Below are positions 1 to 4,814 of a stretch of 5,669 nucleotides of DNA, in pieces. Origin of the DNA: Bradyrhizobium sp. (GTDB taxonomy: Bacteria; Pseudomonadota; Alphaproteobacteria; Rhizobiales; Xanthobacteraceae). Both the position numbers and the translations under genes were made by a program. Under the pieces are notes generated by a model. It saw only the letters and a list, made by a program, of their open reading frames with translations, was not told the origin of the DNA and ran no database searches. The stretch is from assembly GCA_013695565.1 (NCBI GenBank), contig JACDAG010000163.1, forward strand, positions 1 to 5,669. Reading direction: 5' to 3'. Position 1 is the first letter of the stretch. Each line of letters begins with the position of its first letter.

Positions 1-202
1 GCGACAGGTTTTCTGCGCTTACCTTGCCCCGCATCTTGTCGGTCTTGAGTTCGAACTCGACCTTCTGACCTTCAGCCAGACCGGTCAGACCGGCGCGCTC
101 AACGGCGCTGATGTGAACGAACACATCTTTGCTGCCGTCGTTCGGCTGAATGAAACCAAAACCCTTTTGACCGTTAAACCACTTCACTGTTCCCGTAGCC
201 AT
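1..202 (-). CDS. cspA: Cold-shock protein CspA family, 3' end cut by window edge
   Basis: Single cold-shock domain protein, an OB-fold that binds single-stranded RNA and DNA and acts as an RNA chaperone in the cytoplasm. Translating the minus strand from the ATG at 202 gives 67 residues beginning MATGTVKWFNGQKGFGFI. RNP1 is KGFGFI (residues 13-18) and RNP2 is VFVHI (27-31), with the aromatic residues W8, F15, F17, F28 and H30 that form the nucleic-acid face. Family members are about 67-70 residues, and the frame is still open at the left edge after SAENLS, so only the last few residues and the stop are missing. The start is fixed by a strong Shine-Dalgarno GGAGAAG five bases upstream. It follows thiL on the same strand after 207 bp and a likely terminator, so it is probably transcribed on its own. 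Genomes of this group carry several csp paralogues, so the symbol marks the family rather than a proven orthologue. Confidence 0.93.
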   Translation of the reverse strand, partial: MATGTVKWFNGQKGFGFIQPNDGSKDVFVHISAVERAGLTGLAEGQKVEFELKTDKMRGKVSAENLS

Positions 203-346
203 TTTATCTTCTCCAAAGCACGCAGGCTTTCATTCCGCACGGCGATCGCACGGATTCAAATCCAATCTCGTCGATGTCTCTGGAAGATGCCCTAACAGGC
301 GCGTTCAGAAAGGCACGGCGGTAATCGAATGCGCGCACAACTATAG
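203..346 (-). promoter_or_regulatory. Leader and candidate promoter of the cold-shock gene
   Basis: No gene is seen between thiL and the cold-shock gene except this leader. A CTATAG at 346..341 matches the alphaproteobacterial -10 consensus CTATAT at five of six positions, but the -35 region is poor: CATTGC at a 15-nt spacing is the best I see. Transcription from there would give a leader of about 130 nt; long leaders are typical of cold-shock genes such as E. coli cspA. The leader contains a 5-bp hairpin AAAGC-N6-GCTTT (230..215) directly next to the Shine-Dalgarno, a GGATT-TG-AATCC inverted repeat (263..252), and a nine-codon ORF (233..204). I see no match to the E. coli cold box. The leader as a region is solid; the promoter position is a guess. 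Confidence 0.35.
208..214 (-). promoter_or_regulatory. Ribosome binding site of the cold-shock gene
   Basis: Minus-strand GGAGAAG, followed by ATAAA and the ATG at 202 (5-nt spacing). This is the strongest Shine-Dalgarno sequence in the window; the other genes have weak ones or rely on overlaps. It lies directly against the 3' arm of a small hairpin (215-230). Confidence 0.8.
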
Positions 347-376
347 ATTTCCCGGAAAATTGCAATGGCTGGCGGG

Positions 377-409
377 AAATAAAGGCCCGCGAGGCGAAAG
401 CTGCGGCCC
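377..409 (-). terminator. Candidate intrinsic terminator after thiL
   Basis: Immediately after the thiL TGA the minus strand reads GGGCCGCAG (409..401), a short loop, then CGCGGGCC (391..384) and TTTATTT (383..377). GGCCGC can pair with GCGGGCC if one G is bulged, giving a GC-rich stem of six pairs followed by a T-rich tract. The bulge and the interrupted T tract make it imperfect. Its position, directly after the last gene of a cotranscribed group and before an independently expressed csp gene, supports the call. Confidence 0.5.
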
Positions 410-1402
410 TCAGAAATGGCTATAAGAGCGCCGTTTCAGCACGATTTCTCCGCCCTGCCCGTCGAGGAATTTTGGCGCTGAAGTTCCCGCAACCACCATG
501 CCGATGGAACTCACCGCGACGCCGACATGCTGCGCGGCTTGCACGAACGCATCGACGCGGTCTTCCGCGACCGTGCACAGGATTTCATAATCATCGCCGC
601 CGGCGATCAATGTCTCGATGTCGACGACACCGCGCGACAACAAATCGCGCGCGGCATCCGCCAGCGGGATCGACGGCAAATCGATCGCGGCCGAGACACC
701 GGATACGCCGCAGAGCTTGGTGAGATCGCCGGCGAGGCCATCGGACACATCCATCGCCGCGCTGGCATGGTCGCGAACAGTTGCCGCAAGTGCCGTGCGC
801 GGCTGCGGCACGCGATAGCGCCCGATCAGCAGGTTGCGTGCGGCGATATCGTTGACCGCGGCATGGACCTTCCCGCCCCCAAGCACGGCAAGCCCGAGCG
901 CGGCATCGCCGATTGTCCCCGTTACCAGCACGCGGTCACCGGGCTTGGCGCCGCTGCGATGAATCATCTTTCCGGTGGGCACGCGTCCGAACGCCGTGAT
1001 CGAGATCATCAGCGGGCCCGGTGTTGAAACCGTATCGCCCCCCAGCAGCGGACAGCCGAATTGCACCGCGTCCTCACCAAGGGCGGCTGCGAACGGCTTG
1101 AGCCAGGCCTCGTCGGCATTGCGCAGCGCCAGCGTCAAGACAAAGCCGGCCGGCGCCGCGCCCTTGGCCGCGAGATCGCTGAGATTCACCCGCAGCGCCT
1201 TGCGCGCAACCGTGTCTGATGGATCGTCGGGGAGGAAATGCACGCCTTCGACAATGGCGTCCGTCGTCACCACGATATCGTCGCCGGAAGGTTTTAGAGC
1301 CGCCGCGTCGTCATCGAGATTGAAGGCACCCGGGTCGGTCGCGATCGGCCGAAAATAGCGTGCGATCAGCGAGTCCTCGCCGGACGCGGGCGCGTTAGCC
1401 AC
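410..1402 (-). CDS. thiL: Thiamine-monophosphate kinase ThiL
   Basis: Phosphorylates thiamine monophosphate with ATP to thiamine diphosphate, the last step of cofactor synthesis; cytoplasmic. The 330 residues match the family's usual length (about 320-350) and its AIRS/PurM-like two-domain layout. The N-terminal half carries GEDSLIARYF (8-17), DDDAAAL (30-36), TTDAIVEGVHF (46-56), KALRVNLSDLAAKGA (68-82) and GGDT (121-124). The C-terminal half carries GDRVLVTGTIGDAALGL (155-171), MDVSDGLAGDL (217-227) and GGDDYEI (268-274). The acidic residues of these motifs bind Mg-ATP in characterised ThiL enzymes. The familiar GIGDD is NLDDD here, which I take as a lineage variant. The start is GTG at 1402 and overlaps the nusB stop by 8 nt (GTGGCTAA). 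Upstream only a weak GACGAG is seen, so translation is probably coupled to nusB. nusB-thiL adjacency is common in bacteria. It is the last gene of the ribH-nusB-thiL group. Confidence 0.95.
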   Translation of the reverse strand: MANAPASGEDSLIARYFRPIATDPGAFNLDDDAAALKPSGDDIVVTTDAIVEGVHFLPDDPSDTVARKALRVNLSDLAAKGAAPAGFVLTLALRNADEAWLKPFAAALGEDAVQFGCPLLGGDTVSTPGPLMISITAFGRVPTGKMIHRSGAKPGDRVLVTGTIGDAALGLAVLGGGKVHAAVNDIAARNLLIGRYRVPQPRTALAATVRDHASAAMDVSDGLAGDLTKLCGVSGVSAAIDLPSIPLADAARDLLSRGVVDIETLIAGGDDYEILCTVAEDRVDAFVQAAQHVGVAVSSIGMVVAGTSAPKFLDGQGGEIVLKRRSYSHF

Positions 1403-1892
1403 GCGCGAACTCGTCGGCGCGGAACTGGCGCGCGATCTGGTCGAGCACCGCGTTCACCATGCCGGTCTCGTCCTTTTCGACGAAGGCGTGAGCGACATCG
1501 ACATATTCGGAGACGACGACGCGGCCGGGCACGTCCCTGCGATGCTCCAGTTCATAGGATCCGGCGCGCAGCACCGCACGCAAAATCGCGTCGATCCGCT
1601 GCAGTGGCCAGCCCTTTTGCAGCGCTTCGTCGATCAGCGGATCCAGCTTGGCCTGATCGCGCACCACGCCCGAGACGACATCGCGGAAGAACGCGGCTTC
1701 AGCCGGCAGATACTTCTCGCCCTCGACCTCGCCCCCGAGCCAGTGGCTTTCGAACTCGGCGAAGATGTCGTTGATCCCGGCGCCGCCGATGTCCATCTGG
1801 TACAGCGCCTGCACGGCGGCAAGCCGCGCGGCCCCGCGCCGGTTGGCTTTCTTGTCCGGATTTTTGGGTGCCGGCTTCTTGCTGTCTGCCAT
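1395..1892 (-). CDS. nusB: Transcription antitermination protein NusB
   Basis: NusB pairs with ribosomal protein S10 (NusE), binds boxA RNA and prevents premature termination on rRNA operons. The 165-residue protein is all-helical by family. A lysine-rich tail (residues 5-17) precedes the N-terminal signature RRGAARLAAVQALYQMDI (18-35). The C-terminal part carries LQRIDAILRAVLRAGSYEL (97-115), VVVSEYVDVAHAF (125-137) and GMVNAVLDQIAR (144-155), all typical. I chose the ATG at 1892, whose A is also the last base of the ribH stop (TGATG). It has AGAGG seven bases upstream (1904..1900). A GTG directly before it, at 1895, would add one residue but leaves only four bases to that Shine-Dalgarno. 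The ribH-nusB pair is widely conserved. The stop lies inside the start of thiL. Confidence 0.95.
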   Translation of the reverse strand: MADSKKPAPKNPDKKANRRGAARLAAVQALYQMDIGGAGINDIFAEFESHWLGGEVEGEKYLPAEAAFFRDVVSGVVRDQAKLDPLIDEALQKGWPLQRIDAILRAVLRAGSYELEHRRDVPGRVVVSEYVDVAHAFVEKDETGMVNAVLDQIARQFRADEFARG

Positions 1893-2386
1893 CACAAGGC
1901 CTCTGCCAGCCGGCGTTTGATCCGCAGCATCGCGAGCGCCGCGCGCGCGGCGTCGCCGCCCTTGTTGAGTTCGCTGGCGCGCGCCCTCGCCCAGGCTTGC
2001 GCCTCGGTATTCACAGTGATGATGCCGTTGCCGAGCGGAAACTTCCTGGCGACGGCGAGGTCCATCAGCGCGCGCGAGGATTCGATCGACACGATTTCGA
2101 AATGGATGGTGTCGCCGCGCACCACGCAGCCGAGTGCGATCGCGGCGTCATACGGCTTGCCGTTTTTCTCGGCGGCATCGATCGCGATCGCGATCGCGGC
2201 CGGAATCTCCAGCGCGCCGGGCACGGTGATGACATCATGCGTGACGCCGGCGGCCTTGAGTTCGGTAACCGCGCCTTCCAGCAGCGCATCCTGGATATCG
2301 TCGTAGAACCGCGCCTCGACGATCAGCGCGCGCGAGCCTGTAATGTCAGTCTGGTCCTTCAGGGGTGCGCGCCGCGCGTCTGCCAT
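1892..2386 (-). CDS. ribH: 6,7-dimethyl-8-ribityllumazine synthase RibH
   Basis: Condenses 5-amino-6-ribitylamino-uracil with 3,4-dihydroxy-2-butanone 4-phosphate to give dimethylribityllumazine, the substrate of riboflavin synthase. The protein has 164 residues, the normal subunit length. Motifs in order are VEARFYDDI (23-31, aromatic residue that stacks on the substrate), VPGALEIP (55-62), ALGCVVRGDTIHFEIV (84-99) with the catalytic His at 95, GIITVNTEAQAWARA (121-135) and NKGGDAARAALAM (141-153). The ATG at 2386 opens the frame after a 162-bp gap. The Shine-Dalgarno is weak (GGA at about -11, TGAG near -6). A promoter matching the alphaproteobacterial consensus lies just upstream. Rhizobiales often hold two lumazine synthases (RibH1 and RibH2, known from Brucella); linkage to ribD-ribE and nusB suggests this is the biosynthetic RibH1 type, which is an inference. 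A (GATCGC)3 tract at 2180-2197 encodes part of the alanine/isoleucine run AIAIAI. Confidence 0.96.
   Translation of the reverse strand: MADARRAPLKDQTDITGSRALIVEARFYDDIQDALLEGAVTELKAAGVTHDVITVPGALEIPAAIAIAIDAAEKNGKPYDAAIALGCVVRGDTIHFEIVSIESSRALMDLAVARKFPLGNGIITVNTEAQAWARARASELNKGGDAARAALAMLRIKRRLAEAL
1900..1904 (-). promoter_or_regulatory. Ribosome binding site deciding the nusB start
   Basis: Minus-strand AGAGG inside the last codons of ribH, seven bases before the nusB ATG at 1892 and four before the alternative GTG at 1895. The spacing favours ATG. Confidence 0.55.
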
Positions 2387-2416
2387 TACTCAATCCGTTC
2401 TCTCTGCCACTGCCGT

Positions 2417-2445
2417 ATGTAGTCGCCGCATCTGGCTTAGCCAAG
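2417..2445 (-). promoter_or_regulatory. Candidate housekeeping promoter of ribH-nusB-thiL
   Basis: Minus-strand CTTGGC (2445..2440), a spacer of exactly 17 nt, then CTACAT (2422..2417). Each hexamer matches five of six bases of the alphaproteobacterial housekeeping consensus CTTGAC-N17-CTATAT known from Sinorhizobium. Transcription would start near 2410 and give a leader of only about 24 nt, too short for a riboswitch. An inverted repeat TGGCT-T-AGCCA (2433-2443) overlaps the -35 box and could be an operator or chance. The match is seen directly; promoter activity is inferred. Confidence 0.5.
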
Positions 2446-2464
2446 CACGAATACTCGATAGATT

Positions 2465-2551
2465 GTCATTCCGGGATGGTCCGACGGACCAGACCCGGAA
2501 TCTCGAGATTCCGGGTTCGCTTCGCGCCCCGGAATGACGGCTGCGCCGTCA
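2465..2551. repeat. Dispersed-type intergenic palindromic element
   Basis: A compact, highly self-complementary element between ribE and ribH. Outer arms GTCATTCCGGG (2465-2475) and CCCGGAATGAC (2528-2538) are perfect 11-bp inverted repeats. In the middle is a perfect 22-bp palindrome (2494-2515) centred on CTCGAG. Because CCCGGAAT/ATTCCGGG occurs twice on each side, the DNA or RNA can instead fold as two tandem hairpins. Hairpin A (2468-2501) has an 8-bp stem, a small internal loop, TGGTCC/GGACCA and a GAC loop. Hairpin B (2508-2535) has the same 8-bp stem topped by CGC-TTC-GCG. A third hairpin TGACGGC-TGC-GCCGTCA (2535-2551) runs into the ribE stop codon. There is no ORF or T tract. From memory, similar ATTCCGGG-type palindromes are abundant between genes of Bradyrhizobium and Rhodopseudomonas; copy number cannot be shown from one window. 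Confidence 0.8.
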
Positions 2552-3157
2552 CTTCATTTCCGACAGCCGCGCCGCGTAGCGGGCCATCAGATCGACCTCG
2601 ATATTGACCTCACTGCCCGCGCGCCAGGCGCCCAGGGTGGTCACGCTGAGCGTATGGGGAATGATCAGCACCGAAAACACGACGTCTTCGACCGTATTCA
2701 CGGTCAATGACACGCCATCCAGCGTGATCGAGCCCTTGACGGCGATGAAGCGCGCCAGTTCCCGCGTCGTGCGCAGTTCGAACCTGGCCATATCGGGCAG
2801 ATCGTCGCGCTTGACGATGGTGGCGATCCCATCGGCATGGCCGGCCACGATGTGGCCGCCGAGTTCGTCGCCGATCTTCAGCGCGCGCTCGAGATTGAGT
2901 TTTGTGCCTTTGGCCCAGTGTTTGGCCGTGGTCATGCCGAGCGTCTCGGCCGCCGCGTCAACCTCGAACCAGGTCTTGCCGCTCTCGACGCCGGAGGCGA
3001 CCACCGTGAGGCAGACGCCGTTGCAGGCGATCGAGGCGCCGTCAGCGATGGTCGAGCGATCGTAACGGCAGGCGATGCGCAAGCGATGCAACTGCCCCTG
3101 CGCCGTTGGCGTCAGGCTGGCGATCTCGCCGATATCGGTGACTATTCCGGTAAACAT
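2549..3157 (-). CDS. ribE: Riboflavin synthase, alpha subunit
   Basis: Catalyses dismutation of two dimethylribityllumazine molecules to riboflavin plus the pyrimidine that RibH reuses. The 202-residue protein shows the typical two similar barrel domains. The N-terminal copy has MFTGIVTDIGEI (1-12), GASIACNGVCLTV (40-52, with the Cys matching E. coli Cys48) and AETLGMT (70-76). The second copy has GDELGGHIVAGHADG (96-110, His102), KGSITLDGVSLTVN (141-154), IIPHTLSVTTLG (165-176) and VNIEVDLMARY (184-194). The ATG at 3157 directly follows the ribD TGA, and no clear Shine-Dalgarno is present, so expression probably depends on ribosomes finishing ribD. The C-terminus ends shortly after the core at 202 residues (E. 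coli has a longer tail), and the TGA is the first three bases of a 7-bp hairpin adjoining the intergenic repeat. It is also called ribC in E. coli nomenclature. Confidence 0.96.
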   Translation of the reverse strand: MFTGIVTDIGEIASLTPTAQGQLHRLRIACRYDRSTIADGASIACNGVCLTVVASGVESGKTWFEVDAAAETLGMTTAKHWAKGTKLNLERALKIGDELGGHIVAGHADGIATIVKRDDLPDMARFELRTTRELARFIAVKGSITLDGVSLTVNTVEDVVFSVLIIPHTLSVTTLGAWRAGSEVNIEVDLMARYAARLSEMK

Positions 3158-4309
3158 TCAGGCGCGCTCATAGACGGTAAGTGTGTCGTTGCCGATGCTT
3201 TCGCTAGCACGGAGTTTCAGCGCGGGCGACCCGGTGAGAGCCGACAGCGGCAATGCGTCCAGCGCGGGAATGCCGTCCGCGCCGACCGGATCCGGCCCGC
3301 GCAGCAGCCAGACTTCGTCGACAAGCCCGGCCGTCACAAAGGATGCCGCCACACGCGCCCCGCCCTCGACCATCAGCCGCGAAATGCCCTTTTCGGACAG
3401 CGCACACAGCACCGCAGGCAAATTCAGCCCCGGTGGCGTGCTGATGGCGGCGACGCGGATCACCTGCGCCCCGGCGGCGCCGAGTTTCATGGCGGCCGGC
3501 GCCTCTGACAGGTCCGACGTCATGACCCAGAGCGGCGTCTCGCGCGCCGAATGCACCAGACGGCCGGTGCCGGGAATCCGCAAGCTCCGGTCCAGCACCA
3601 CGCGCACCGGCGATAACGCCTCCATGCCCGGCAGGCGGCAGGTCAGCACCGGATCATCCGCCAACACGGTGCCGATCCCGACCAGGATCGCGTCGCACTG
3701 GGCGCGGAGCAGATGCACGCGGGTCCTTGCAGCCTCGCCCGTGATCGCGACGGGCTTGCGGCCGGCAGCGCCGATCTTGTCGTCGGCGGAGACCGCGAGC
3801 TTGAGGATCACGTGCGGGCGCTTGTCGCGGATACGGCGGAAATGCCCGGCATGGTCGTGCGCGGCTTCGGCGGCCCCAAGACCGACATCGACTGATATCC
3901 CCGCAGCGCGCAGTTTGGCGTGGCCCTGGCCGGCGACTTCCGGGTTGGGATCCTCGATCGCCGACACCACGCGGGCAATGCCTGATGCAATGACAGCATC
4001 GACGCAAGGCGGCGATTTGCCGAAATGCGAGCATGGCTCCAGCGTCACATAGAGCGTGGCGCCGCGCGCGGCTTCACCGGCGCGCTTCAGCGCATCCGGC
4101 TCGGCATGCGGCCGGCCCCCGGGTTGGGTCCAGCCGCGGCCGACAATGACGCCATCTTTGACGATCACAGCGCCGACGGCGGGGTTCGGCCAGGTGCGCC
4201 CCAGCCCGCGCCGGCCGAGCGTCAGCGCCAGCTGCATGAAGCGCGCGTCAGCCGCCTTCGACTCTCTGGATTTCTGCGCGTATTGGTCTTCCAGAATACG
4301 GAAGATCAT
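3158..4309 (-). CDS. ribD: Bifunctional riboflavin biosynthesis deaminase/reductase RibD
   Basis: Carries out two consecutive steps after GTP cyclohydrolase II: hydrolytic deamination of the pyrimidine ring and NADPH-dependent reduction of the ribosyl side chain. The 383 residues include an N-terminal cytidine-deaminase-like zinc domain (about 22-165) with HAE (68-70) and PCSHFGKSPPC (92-102), which supply the zinc His/Cys/Cys ligands and the catalytic Glu70. TWPNPAVGAVIV (39-50) is also typical. The C-terminal reductase domain (about 166-383) has KLAVSADDKIG (170-180), ILVGIGTVLADDP (208-220), VVLDRSLRIP (237-246) and LMVEGGARVAASFV (312-325). I use the ATG at 4309 because it overlaps the nrdR stop as ATGA; a Met at residue 25 would also keep both domains but lacks the coupling. 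No Shine-Dalgarno is visible, in line with translational coupling. The stop abuts ribE. Confidence 0.97.
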   Translation of the reverse strand: MIFRILEDQYAQKSRESKAADARFMQLALTLGRRGLGRTWPNPAVGAVIVKDGVIVGRGWTQPGGRPHAEPDALKRAGEAARGATLYVTLEPCSHFGKSPPCVDAVIASGIARVVSAIEDPNPEVAGQGHAKLRAAGISVDVGLGAAEAAHDHAGHFRRIRDKRPHVILKLAVSADDKIGAAGRKPVAITGEAARTRVHLLRAQCDAILVGIGTVLADDPVLTCRLPGMEALSPVRVVLDRSLRIPGTGRLVHSARETPLWVMTSDLSEAPAAMKLGAAGAQVIRVAAISTPPGLNLPAVLCALSEKGISRLMVEGGARVAASFVTAGLVDEVWLLRGPDPVGADGIPALDALPLSALTGSPALKLRASESIGNDTLTVYERA

Positions 4310-4788
4310 TTGCGTAACGCGGCGACCCGTGCGTCGTCTTCGCCGGAGAGTTCGCCGAGCACGGCTTCAAAGTCCTTGGCCTCGCGGAAATTGCGATAGA
4401 CCGAGGCGAAACGCACGTAGGCGACGTCGTCGAGTTGGCGCAGATGCTCCATCACGATCTCGCCGATCGCCTCCGAGGAAACCTCCGCCTCGCCGCCGCT
4501 TTCCAGCTCGCGCACGATCGCCGACACCATCTTCTCGACCCGCTCCGGATCGACCGGGCGCTTGCGCAGGGAGATCTGCAGCGAGCGCACCAGCTTGTCG
4601 CGGTCGAACGGCACCCGGCGGCCGTTGCGCTTGATCACGGTGAGTTCGCGCAACTGCACCCGCTCGAAGGTGGTGAAGCGGAAATTGCAGGCGATGCAGA
4701 CCCGGCGCCGCCGGATTACGGCGGAATCCTCGGTGGGGCGCGAATCCTTCACCTGCGTATCGAGACTGTTGCAGCTGGGGCAGCGCAT
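4306..4788 (-). CDS. nrdR: Transcriptional repressor NrdR
   Basis: Represses ribonucleotide reductase operons by binding NrdR boxes in response to ATP/dATP levels. The 160 residues match the family's usual 150-165. The N-terminal zinc ribbon begins MRCPSCNSLDTQVKDSRP and has four cysteine ligands, C3, C6, C31 and C34, with the basic stretch IRRRRVCIACNFRFTTFER (25-43). The ATP-cone domain spans roughly 49-139 and includes VIKRNGRRVPFDRDKL (51-66), the basic nucleotide-binding part, and DDVAYVRFASVYRNF (120-134). The ATG at 4788 is 26 nt after the glyA stop, with only a distant AGG as Shine-Dalgarno; this gap holds no terminator-like hairpin, so read-through from glyA is likely. The glyA-nrdR-ribD order is common in alphaproteobacteria, and nrdR-ribD linkage is broader still. 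No ribonucleotide reductase gene or recognisable pair of NrdR boxes is in the window, so its targets are elsewhere. Confidence 0.98.
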   Translation of the reverse strand: MRCPSCNSLDTQVKDSRPTEDSAVIRRRRVCIACNFRFTTFERVQLRELTVIKRNGRRVPFDRDKLVRSLQISLRKRPVDPERVEKMVSAIVRELESGGEAEVSSEAIGEIVMEHLRQLDDVAYVRFASVYRNFREAKDFEAVLGELSGEDDARVAALRK

Positions 4789-4814
4789 CCGAGAAGACCT
4801 CTATTTCTTGCGCG

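Noticed and set aside
113..295. Plus-strand 60-codon frame over cspA and its leader
   Set aside because: It is antisense to the conserved cold-shock coding sequence and has no recognisable ribosome site or motif.
1488..2306. Long plus-strand open frame of 272 codons across nusB and ribH
   Set aside because: It lies wholly opposite two clearly recognisable genes, shows no family motif, and has the arginine/alanine/serine-rich composition usual for antisense frames in GC-rich DNA.
2387..2464. FMN riboswitch ahead of ribH
   Set aside because: The non-repeat sequence is under 80 nt and a likely promoter takes up part of it; I see none of the conserved RFN helices.
2465..2538. Cloverleaf-like fold considered as a tRNA gene
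   Set aside because: It has an outer stem and inner arms but no D-loop or T-loop sequences, no anticodon arm of correct size and no CCA-compatible acceptor; it is a palindromic repeat.
2465..2551. Tandem hairpins considered as an intrinsic terminator for ribE
   Set aside because: Neither strand has a T tract after any of the hairpins.
3183..4052. Plus-strand open frame of 289 codons opposite ribD
   Set aside because: Antisense shadow of ribD: rich in Ser, Ala, Arg and Pro, with no domain, and the deaminase/reductase motifs are all on the minus strand.
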